From contig NC_134574.1 in the NCBI RefSeq assembly GCF_050947875.1, forward strand, positions 155,460,051 through 155,524,050: a stretch of DNA of 64,000 nucleotides, read 5' to 3'. The position numbers and the translations under genes were made by a program. Numbering within the stretch: the first letter of the stretch is position 1; each line of letters begins with the position of its first letter. Under the pieces are notes generated by a model that worked only from the letters and a program-made list of their open reading frames with translations, searched no databases and was not told where the DNA came from. Positions 41,101 through 53,250 of the stretch are shown piece by piece. The DNA comes from Dermacentor variabilis. Its lineage: Eukaryota; Arthropoda; Arachnida; Ixodida; Ixodidae.

Positions 41101-44100
41101 CGGGGTGGAAAAAAAAGAAGGAAAAATTTCCCGCATCTAAGCTGAACACAAAAGGGAATTTGACTGTGAAAAGAACATGTATTTTATTGCACTTTCTGGC
41201 ACTCATCACAAGCGTGTGCAATGTTCACTTGTTGTCTTCACAGACATCGCTGGCATCTTTGTCACTGATTTCTTCTCATGGTGCACTGTCCTTGCCAGTA
41301 CTATTTTAAAATAAAATGCCTCGCATCAAGCAGTCAGCTGCAATCATAGGCTCCGCGACCAGGCAGCATGCTACCAGGTCTCAGCTATCTTGTAATATAG
41401 TGCCCAAAATATTGTGGCCATGGGCTGGTGTTAATGTCTTGTGATGGGTGGTTTTTTTATTGTTTTTTGGTTCTAGAAAAAGTATTGGCCTACATTCGAA
41501 TACATATGCGTGTTGTAGCCAGCTTATTTCTTGAGGTCGTGAGAAAGTCTTCTGCGCAAATAGACCTTCCCATTGGCTACATTTGGAACAAGGGCTTTGG
41601 GGACTGTTGCAAGCATGTCAGGCCCTATACCTTTGCTGTGTTCCGTTTCATACTCTGCAGGCAACGGTGTGGAAGCAACATGAGTAAAAGCAGTTGTAGA
41701 AATCTCTTGCTCTGTGCTTTTCACAGCAACATTGCTGTTGGTCAGTGACATCTACTGAACAACTCCATGTATTGCAGCTGCAACATTGTAGGTCAGGTTA
41801 TGTCAAATCACGTAGTGTCCATATAGTACTTTTATTTTATTATCATTTATTATTATTTTTTTATTCCACAATGTGATGCACTATGTTTTGGTGGTGAATG
41901 CATGTGCTTTGCAAGCATGTGCTTTGCAAGAGTAGTCTTGTGACTGAGTTATCTTATTCGTCTTGAAAGAGAGTGCATGCCATGCGTTCCAAATCCATCC
42001 ACACACTTCTTGTACTGGTGCCCTCTTTGTGCACCTGAAAGCACGATGCAGCTAAAGAACACTCCTAAGCACAGCCAATAACGTCGAAATACAGGATGCG
42101 CTTGAAGCACACTGGTTCTGTGTCGCGTGATCACGATCCGGCGGGATACAATGATGATGCCATCGTCGACAGGAGATTAACTAGTGCCATGTACTAGTGG
42201 CTTGCAGAAATTTATTGCAGTGGAATGAAATTGCAGCACAATGTCAGGGGCCTATACATCTATGTATGCATGTGACGCTTGGTAAAAATTTTTTTTTTTC
42301 AAACTTAACGCACTTCAAAAATTCTCTAAAAATTGTTGTGGCAACACATGTGTGCCGATCCTCCATCTTTCCCTTTTGCTTGAAATAAAAGGTACCAACC
42401 CCCTAGCCTTCGCTTGAACTTTGCATGAAGCCTTTTTGAAGTACCATATTTATTTGATTCTAACACCCCTTTCAACGCAACGCACACCCAATTTTCAGTG
42501 ACAGAATTTCAAAATGCAGTGCCCTCATTTGTTCACTCACCAGTTTGTCACAGTAAGAGAGACTGAGAGAGGGTAATGGCGATTTGTTCTCACCTGTGAA
42601 AAGTAAATTTATCACATCTGAGTGACAGTAGACAGGGCATCGCTCTTCTTTGGTGTCGAAAGCCTCCTTATCACTACTAGTATCGACAGTCCCAGGGTAC
42701 CTCACCTTTGGTGCCGTCTGTGGCACTCAAGGTATCGCGTCTTCTAAACATCTTAAACCACACGGTTGCCTGATGGAATTACGTAGCGCGCAAGAAGCTA
42801 CCACAGCTCCCCAAGTTGCACACAACGTGTAGGTTAGATTGTAAAAATGTTAATGCCAAGGACGATAGCGTGTCACTTTTCAGTTTTTGTTTTGTGCTCA
42901 AATGTAAAGTGCACATTTTTAGTAAATTTTTTCCTTAAAAATGTGCATGTTTCATTTGAGTAAATACAGTATGCTGTGTTTGGATTAAATTGATTGGCGC
43001 ACGGTTTCAGTCAAGTCATCAGGATTACGGGGAAGGTCTCCAGGTGACCTATGTTGCTGTTTTTATTACGCTGAATTAGAACGCAGCCTTGCACACTCTC
43101 TGACTGCCGTTGAAATGATGGGAAGGACCTTTGTTTCAGAGCGTGCTCCAGCGGACGGATGAGGCATTGCTGCGCAACACGGTGCGGAGGCTGCCACTGT
43201 CCAGCGTCATGTCCTTGTTGAAGGAGCTGCAGCAACGGATGCACAGTCGTGGATCTGGGTCAGTTTTTCAGCTTTACAGCGAAGCTGTATGTGGCTAGGG
43301 TCCCGTGCATTTTTGTTCTCCATGAACAGAAACTGTCATCATCAATGGCTCATACCCCCGTAAGCAAGCAAAGTATGCAATGGCTCATAGCCCTGTAAGG
43401 CAGAGGCTGCAAGCACTCGGCCAAGTGAAGCGAACAGTGCTTACATTCGTTCTAATTAGGCATACAACATACAGAACAGCATGTCAAAAACTGTCATGAT
43501 CAAAGGCTCATACCCCCCCCAAGCAAGCAAAAAATGCAATTGCTCATAGCCCCGTAGGTCCCATGGCTACTCACTTTGCATGGGTTAGTTGCAATGACAC
43601 TACCCCTGTGATGGTTGTCGGTGATTTCAATGTGGATAAGTTGGGACCAAAAAGGGAGTGGCTTACGTGTGTCGTGTTGCACACACATCGCTTGCGATGC
43701 CGCACCAATCTGTCCCAACCAACCCACCCAGTGGCGTGCGTGCATCGATTTAACATTATCAAAGAATGTGATCACATGTGCAAGTGAAATAATGACCACC
43801 GATCGAGACAATACATGTGCATGCGTACCTTTCGTCACAGTGACCACCCATCAAGACAGTAAATGAGTTCGTACCTTTGTTCGAAATTCTGTATCACCTC
43901 TGTGTCGTGTGCTAAACAGTTTCGCTAGTCATCCACCTTCACACATTGAATGGCTCATGAATATTATTTACAGTCTTATAAAAGTTCACTGATTGATTGA
44001 ACTCATAGCCATATTGGAAAGGTGGGTATGGGCTCAAGGATATGAAAATAAAATAAAATGTCAGTACATATTTATATGGAGCAAGGTCATACCACAATGA

Positions 44101-47100
44101 AAAAGAAAACGCAACAAGAAAGTAATAAGATTGCAAACACTCATTAATGCAGAACTATAATATAGTTTCACAAATGCAACTTTGCTTAAGAATTTCACTA
44201 GTTCTCTTACAACAAAAGTCAAAATTGTTTTTGATTAGTAGGTACACAATTACAGATAAAATGCTCCTGTAAATTCCAACAATTTCCCACAATATATGCA
44301 TAGTACATGTATTTCTTGCACAAGGCTAATTAAAATGCTTATTACATGCAGCTCGTCTGCTATGCACTGGCAGCGTAAGTACGCTGACGTGTAGCGGGTG
44401 ATTATTCTTCATTATTCTACGTCATGCAAATTGTGGCCTCATTGTTTGTCAGGACATTGTGTGACCTGCCTTTTGGTTGCAGGGTGTACCCTTACATGAA
44501 GTGGACCAAGACGGTGGTTTCAACGCACACCTCCTACCTGATGACGGTAAGCAGCCCACATTGAAATCTTTATTTAATTGAGGACTACCATTAAAATTAA
44601 ATTAAATGAAGAAACTACCTCCTACCATAATAGCCCAGTGGCTATGGCGTTGTGCTGCTAAACACATCGTCGTGGGTTCATTCCCAGCCACAGCGGCCCC
44701 ATTCCGATTGGGCCAGAATTTAAAAAATGCTTGTGTTACACGCATTGGGTGCACGTTAAAGAACCCCAGATGGCCTATCTGTCAGATTGTGGTTTTTCTA
44801 CAAAAAGAAACGCCTGAATTTAGTTAAAAAACTATGAACCCATTCCACTGACATTATCACGTTACACTACAATTGAACACGTCACCACATATTGCATAAA
44901 TGATTGCCTAGGGCAACACTCAACCTTGACCAAGTTTCAGCATGGCTTTAGAAAAGGGTGCTCAACAATCACTCGACTAGTTAGTGTGTTAGTTGTTAGA
45001 TGTGTGAGACTAGTTAGTTGTTAGCCTTTTGTGTCCATCTGCAAGAAAATCATTTTTCTTCCTGTCGGCTTGCAACGTTGTTTTCTTGGTTTTGAGTGAA
45101 AGGATGAAGCCCCAGCTGTGGACCTTGGAGACGTAGATTATGTTTTGAGTTGAGACACATTCCTTGTAGTTCGTCTTTGTTCATTGGTGCGCCTTGCCTC
45201 ATCACTTACTGGGATGCGACAGGACAGCAGAGATGCCCGACAGAGAATGTTTTCTTTTTGTACAGTGCAAGGAGGCCGGTACACTACTCAAACCGCTGCT
45301 TGAGCTGCTCGAAGCTCGGACCGAAATGTTCGAGAAGGTCTGCAGGCTCAGGGGCAAGGTGGACCTCATCATGGCACAGGTACATTCCTTACCCTTTTCA
45401 TACCATTTTATAAAACCCAATGCACTTCTCGGAGGATTATTAAGTGAGTGAGGCGTTGTGAGTGAGCAACACCTCAGTTATGTTGTCCCCTGTTGCCTGC
45501 TGAAAAGTGCTCACCTGACTGAAACAAGGGGCCTACTGGAAGTGCTTCTTTATTTGGCTTTGATTGCAGTACACACATAAATCTGCCTTTTTTTTTTTTT
45601 TTTTTGTGTGTGTGTGGGTGCTCAGGAAAGTGGCGTTCTTTAGTTAGCTTTGTCATCTATAGGTAACGCAACTGGGAAGTACGACATGATAGCGTGTTTC
45701 AATTACAATCACTCCATTAAAAACCACCATGGTGATATGGTCAGGTCGGTGTGACTGTAAGTCTTGCCTCTATTTTATTCTAAGATTTGCTAGCAAAGTT
45801 AACTTGCATGCATGAAAGCGCAGGGCAGTCGGCATGGTCACCTTTTGAATGACTGAAAACAATTAGCGGTGAATTAGGAGTGAACAGTTAGACAAAATGC
45901 ATGGAATGTTAATGTTTCTGTGGTGTTATGGAATATATTACTGTGCACCCCCATCAGCATAGCCATTGTAGCTGCAGCTGTATGTCATGAGTTTATGCAG
46001 TGAAACCTCAATAATGCGATTTCGGTTTATTTGAAAATTTGATTAATTCATAGAATTTGTGTAGTCCTGTAATTTGCAATGCTAATCGTAGCAGTTACCT
46101 TGAAAAGCCCATGCACATCCATCCAGATAATTCGTAGTTTCATGTGGCCACCGAGACTGACATCCTGCGATGCATTTCTGGCTATGCATATCTCGGAGGT
46201 AGTGTCAGATATATGATGGCCGTGATGTGCTTCCAGCTCCTATCTAATAACGTTGATTGCTCCTGGCGCTTGTAGTAGAATACATGTCCTTCGAGATCGG
46301 TCTTTGAGAGAGTTGTCGATGATCCTGCGATTCAGACACTACCAATCGAATAAATGCCGAATTCCCGATGCAGGTGCTGATATGCCATACAGCTGTGTAA
46401 AGTGCCTATGTTGTGTGGCGGTGTGCTTTAATTTTATGTTTTTCCATGCAATACGGGGAAACGAGTCAGAGCATCGCCATCTTCATCAATAATAAAGATG
46501 CCACTTTTGTTCTTCCTTTCTGGTTTTTCCGGTTTAAGTACCAGCTGCATCACATGTCATGTGTTGTCACTTTTTCTGCACCACTAGTGTGTGATGTGCA
46601 TACGATTCCCAACCGCATGAAAAGTCTTGGCCACGTGCACGTTTCAGCTAATGTACGAAGAAAGCAGTGGAAGTGACAAACTAGGCTAACTAATTGTGTG
46701 CATAGAAGCAGACGTGCAGACATCGTACACACGGAAGACGAATTCACCGACATTGTGCCATGAGGTGATGGCAGGGACTCGTGTGAGACCACTCATGCGC
46801 CCACTTTAGCGACAGTTAACCCTGAATGCCACCTGCAGCTTAATTGAGTGTAGCAGTGGTGACTGTGATATGCCGTGCATGATTAGCGGGCTAGAGATCA
46901 TGACCCTTGGTTCAGCGAACTATCGTACCAAGCAGTTCCGCATCAACGGTTGCTTCAAGTAGTTTGGAGTAGATTTTCTACATTGTATTCTAAAAAACGC
47001 GACTGACTGAATTTAGCATTGCTACCTTGAAATCATTCACACAGATGTCTACAGGCACACATGGGTTTCAGCCAGAAATGAAAAAAAGAAAATACAAATT

Positions 47101-50100
47101 TTTGACATTCATTTTTTGCTTTTGATAACCAACATATTACTGTTCGAAATTGTCGAAAAAAGAGCTTTCAAAAAATAATTGATTGACTGATTTAAGTGTT
47201 TCTCTTTAGTGTCCCTTTGAAAAGGACAACTAACGCCTACAGATGTACTCTCGAGTATTAGTTGCACCAAATAATAAAAAATGACTGAATGGGTAGTTTC
47301 CAAATTGAATCGAGTAGACGTCCATTAATTCGATCTCAACCGAAGGTCCCAGACGGCGGCCATGCATATTTATGGGCCCAAACTTGAATTATTTTTATTC
47401 TAAAATATGCCTTTGCCGGGCAATTCGAACTTGACCAGTCAGCTCGCACATGGCTGACTCCACTGGTGGCCCCAATGGCGACCCAGCAGCGTCCATCTCG
47501 GTGGAACTTAGAAGACACTGGATGCATTGAACACACGTCATCACCCATTGGAAACACCTGTTTCCAGCCTGCCCTAAAAAGGTTTTCAAGCAATAACCGT
47601 AGCTCTCAATGTCTGATTATGGTGTCTACCCAACTCTTAACACTCACCTTTGCCCTTGGGGATAATTGAGCTGGATATTGCCTGCACGGTATACCATTGG
47701 CTATGAAACCAACGTATTTGTAAACTTACCGAGTTCAAACAATTCAGAAACAAATTAAATAGTCAACGCGCATGCTGTTTTTGGCTCCGTGCGCACATTG
47801 TTTTCTGCCAAACCATGCGCTAACCACGCACATGCTGCTCTTGGCAGCGGGCGCACGAAAGCAAAGTCAGAGTATTATAAATCACTATTTTCACGTATTT
47901 GCAGCAACGAAAAAAAAATCCGGCACAAGCTTAACAATCTTACCCACAGGACAGCTTCCAATCATGCAGTACAGCTGCCAACCGCCCAAGGTGCTATTAC
48001 TACAGCCACTACATTAAACGCACATTTTATAGTTAGTGCCTTCCACTGGCAACCGAAGAGACAATGCATTCATCTTCAGAAGACGTAGCATAGTGAACTC
48101 TTTTTCTTTATCGCGAACGACCTACATTGAGGTATAAAGATCAATAAGAAACCTTAAGAATCATACATCTGTAGGATATGATAACATTAAAGCTGAAACT
48201 ATTAAGCATGTTTTAGATATTATTTGCAAACCTTTGGTGCACATTATTAATTGTCTGGTGTATTTCCAGAGGATATTAAGATAGCCAGGATATGTCCAGT
48301 GATGAAAAAGATTGGAGATGCAAATGTTAATAATTATAGGCTGACCTCTGTACTTTCGGTGTTATCTAAACTGTTTGAAACCATTACCAGAGATTGTTTA
48401 ACAAGTTTTCTGGAGAAACATAAAATCTTGTCTGAATAGCAGTTTCGCTTCCCGTAAAAAATTTCTCTACCAAGCAGGCACTACTGGACGTGAAGCACAG
48501 GATAATAAACAACATAGGAAATAGACTATACACAGTGGGTCTCTTTTTAGACCTTCAGAAAGCTTTTGATTCGGTTGTTCATGACATGCTGCTGCCCAAA
48601 CTCACTTGTTATGGCATCCGAGGAATTGCACTTGACGTAATGAAAAATTGCCTTACAGACAGGCTACCTTCAAAACCGATGTGTCGCAAAAATTTTAAAT
48701 AATCAGAGGGGTACCCCAAGGGTCAATATTTGAGCCATTACTGTTTAATTTATATATAAATGATCTAGCTGAATTACCAAATTGCCAGAGTTTAATGATC
48801 TAGGCTGATGATGCTAACGTTTTTATCATGGCAAGAACACTTTTGCATATACAGCAGTTAGCTAATGAGTACTTAAATGTATTATCGATTTGGCTATGTA
48901 AGAATAAACTACAATTAAATGTAACTAAAACTAAATATAATATTTTCGGGCCAAGAAGTAAGCCTTTTAACGAACACATAACAATACTATTTAATGACAC
49001 TAAAATAGAGGAAATAGAGGCGTAGAAATTTTTAGGTGTCTGGTTTCAGAAAGACCTATGTCGGAATACACATGTTGAAAAGTTAACGGCAGAACTAAGT
49101 AAAGCTGTTGGCTGCCTCTTTAATCATAGCGAGTTGCTGCCATTGTGGTTAAAGAAGGTGCTCTATTACACACTATTTCATGCCAGATTATGATACTGCT
49201 GCTTAGTATGGAGTACTACAAGCAACCAGAATTTATCTAAAATTACTGTATTACAGAAACGGCTTTTGCGAAATTTTCAACAACTATCACGGACGACCGC
49301 AGGGATTACGTACTCATCAATTGTTTCTTAAGTATGAAATACTGAATATAACCCAGGTATATACATATAAACTAATACAGCATATAAAAAAGATCACTTA
49401 TACAGAATTGCATCAATTAAACCTACACCACAGTATTGCCTGAGAAGAAACATCCTAAGGTCGCCAAAAATTAGAACTAGTTATGTGGTAGACAGCATAT
49501 AAACTATCCAGTTCTCATTTTGTTAAATGGAATAGGGCAGGAAATTAACTTTAATGAGCACATCAACAACAACATCAACAGAAGGTTAGTATTAGATTAT
49601 GATCCTGTTCAAAATTGATATTTTTTTCTGTGTTTTCATGGAAATTTTACTTTATTTCATTTTTGGGTGTCTCGAATACTTTAAGTGTATGCATGTATAC
49701 ACTATATGTGAAAAAAAAAGAAAACTGTTTTAAGTAATTGTCTGAGTTATCTTGAGCGAAAATTATTGTTCTCAGTATTCTTATGTATTAGAGTGCATTT
49801 AGACCGTATACGTGAATATTGCTTTATATTTGTACAATTTGTGTCTATATATACAGTGGAATTGCATCACATTTCATTTCTTGTTTGTGGGCTTTCTCTG
49901 CTTGAAATGCTATCTGTAGCAAGAGCCCTTGTCAGGCTATATGCCTTTAGTTCTTGCTTCACTTTCTTTTGTATGTTGAAAGAAAGAATAAACTTCTTCT
50001 TAAACCACCTTCGTGGCATTTGTATGCTTTATCACATAGCACAGATGTATTGTGGCAAAGCTTACTTTAGAAAACCAGCCACCATTGTGCACACAGACCT

Positions 50101-50279
50101 TTGCCCTTATTTCTTGCTAAATAATTGGGTGCGAATTAGATTTCTACCATGTTTGGGAGCTTTCATATCATTTTTATGTTAGCTTGTTGGTTTGGACACA
50201 TAGAAAGTGGGCGCACTTTCTGTGTTTTATTCAGGGGTATTTAGAATTCGTCAAATACTGCCAAACGAATCAGCAGGGC

Positions 50280-50313
<34 letters not shown>

Positions 50314-53165
50314 TTTTCATTTTGTTTATTTCGACCCGCTGGACAAGTCAATCAATTTCATCAGTCCTGTCAGGGTTGAATAAGTGGAAGTCAACCGTAG
50401 TGATCTAAACAAAGTCTTTTATCAGACTATCTTTAAAAAATGTCTAGCAACAGGAGGGCTATTAAAATTCCATCATCACAAAGCATAAAACTGGGTACTG
50501 TGACAAGAAGCACCTAAAAAATTTTAGCATTAGAACAACAGACATTGCTTCACTGCGATTTACTAACATCGCCCTCTCGTCAAGAACCAGTTTCAAGCTC
50601 TTGGCAACATTAATTCATGCTATCACATGCTTGTAAATTACCAATCCTTGAGATTTTTAGAATATGTAATGTATATCTGGCTTCTATGGCTTGTGCATTT
50701 ACTCAGTCAAGCACACATACTGTTTGCGAAAATTCTTTTAGCATTAAAGGGGCCTTGGCAGCGCTTAAAAAAGTTGTCAAATGTATTTGCCATTAAACTG
50801 GACCATCATAGTAATACCTTGCAGCGTAAAGTATTTGAATGCGTTTTGTAGAAGCAAAGCTATTTGCTATCAGAGATCGCCCTTCATCCTCTCTGCGGTG
50901 ACCAAAACGCTCTGCCCACTGCCCATCACCATGGCACACAGTTTCATTTTTGTCTGGGATGTTCACGTGACCCTCACTACTTCCTGTTTTTCTGCGCATG
51001 ATTTGCTAAACACAGAGGCTGTTCCTCGACTTAAGGTTGAGTCACCATAGAGTTTGTATGCTCCCACAGCGAGCGGCTATCGATCAAACATATTGAAAAG
51101 AAACTCGGTAGGCTTTTCTCTGCAGCCGACTTGCATAGCGTGCCTCACCAGTGGTCGTGGGGGGCTGTTTCGCAAATTTCGTGCTTGCTGGGTGTCATCC
51201 TTTTACACCTGTGAAAAGTGTGCGGCACTGTTTTTACAAATTTGAAAACATGTCAGTGTATTTCTTTCTCATGTGGCCCTTCACACCGGCATCCATCACA
51301 GTGCCATGCAGAGAAGTTACATAAGAGCTTTTCAGTAAGGCAGTGAGTCAGCTTCATTTCCTGCAGGCCTGTCACTCCCACGTTGCTCTTGCACACCTGT
51401 CTGAAATTAAGGGGAAAAAAGTGAATTTTATTAACACAAGTTTTTTTTCCAGAGTTAATGGCGGTCTTTGAAAACCTTGAATGTGAAACTGCAATTTTCA
51501 AGGCCTGTGGGGCCCTCAAGTTCCATGAAGTGCTTGAAGATCCTTGAATTTTGCTTTTGGCTAAGCTTAGTGGATTTAATCTGTGCATCTGACTGAAAGG
51601 TTTATGCGTGCCAAGAGTCAAGCGTTATTATCACCTCTTATTATCATCTTTGTGGTAGGGAGCCATCATGTTCCGTTATGCAACAAAGGTTTAGCGAGTA
51701 CTTTTCCTTTTCCTGTTTTGTGTGCAGTACAAAAATTTTGCCCATTGTTTTAGACAGTGTTCTCTTTTGAAGCTGTTAGGCATCACAGTGCTCTAATCCT
51801 CGAAAATGTTTTCTCAGGGCCTTGGAAAACCTTGAAAACCTTTCTCTCTCTTTTGGTTAAAGGTTGATGCAGGCCCTGTTATTTTAATAAGCTGAGTGCA
51901 ATGAGCAAGTTGGTACCAATTCATGATGATACCATGTTCAGTGTCTGAGGATTAAAGTTTAACGGTGGTTGTTACGCTTCAATCCACAGGTGGCAACAAG
52001 GCACGAGGCTGTGGAATTGCCTACCGAGCCTCTCTGCCTCGTGAATGATGGTATGCATTCTTTTCTTACCAGTTAGTTTTTTTGAAACTTTAGAGGAAGC
52101 TTTAGCTTGTGCCCAACACCGATGCCGCCTATTCGAATATGTATGAGACACAGAAACACTTTTCTGAAATAACCACTGGGCTGATTTAAATTAAATTAGT
52201 TTCTTTTGAGAGAGGAAGTTAAATTCTAGTGACGTTAACAGCTTGAGCTTTTTAAAAGAAATAAAAAAATATATACTGTAGGTATGAAAAAAATGATAGC
52301 ACAAAGTTTACAAATTCGTAACTCTGTACCAATAACAGAAATGTATCGCAGTTCTGTAAGCTGCATCTGTTAGAGCATTCAAAGCGGACAAATTTGATAA
52401 AACAATTTGTATCTTACATGCATTTGTTATTATTTACGAGGGTTTTGCAAAGTTCCTACTCAAATAATAGTGCTATACTTGAGAGCCATGTATACTACAT
52501 CCATTTTGTCCGTTTTACATGTACTATTAGGTGCGATTTACAGAATTGTGATATCGTTTTTCATTGCTGAGTTAGAGTTGTAAGCTTGATAGTTTGTTAT
52601 TTCTGAAAGTTTGCCATTTTCGTCAATCTTTATTTAAAGACTGACGACCAAAATAAAAAATACGCAAGCAACAGTCACTAGATTTTAACTTCTTTTTTTA
52701 AATGCAACAAACCTCATCAAATTTGGTGCTTCAGTGGCCGAGAAAAACGACTTTCCCATCCATTTAGATGGGAGCCCCCAAGCTACAGCTTCTTCCTAAA
52801 TTTTTACCGAGCATCTCATTTGGTGGAATGCTACTTTGACTATAAACTGGCTCTTGTTTGCCCCCCTCTTGAAGACTCGTCAGATGATGACATGGACCAG
52901 GACCCAGAGGGCCCAGACACCGACGGAGAAGAGGTCAGTACGCAGAACGTTTATGGGCATATGTGTTTGTGTCACGGCATCATTTCACATTAATGATGAC
53001 TGCTTTCAGCTTGCAATGTTACCCGTTCATTAAAGGGCAAGTGCAATAAAATTTTGGACCAAATACAAAGCCTAATTTTAGATAGTGTATAATAGAACAG
53101 CTTCCGTGCAAAGTTTTACGTTTAGAATATGAGTGTAGGTATCACCAAAAGCTCACAGAAATAGC

Positions 53166-53250
<85 letters not shown>

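Noticed and set aside
45999..47345. A third pogo-like element in WDR43 intron 14
   Set aside because: One possible end (CAGTGAAACCTCAATAATGC) has no convincing inverted partner; no TA-flanked unit could be drawn.
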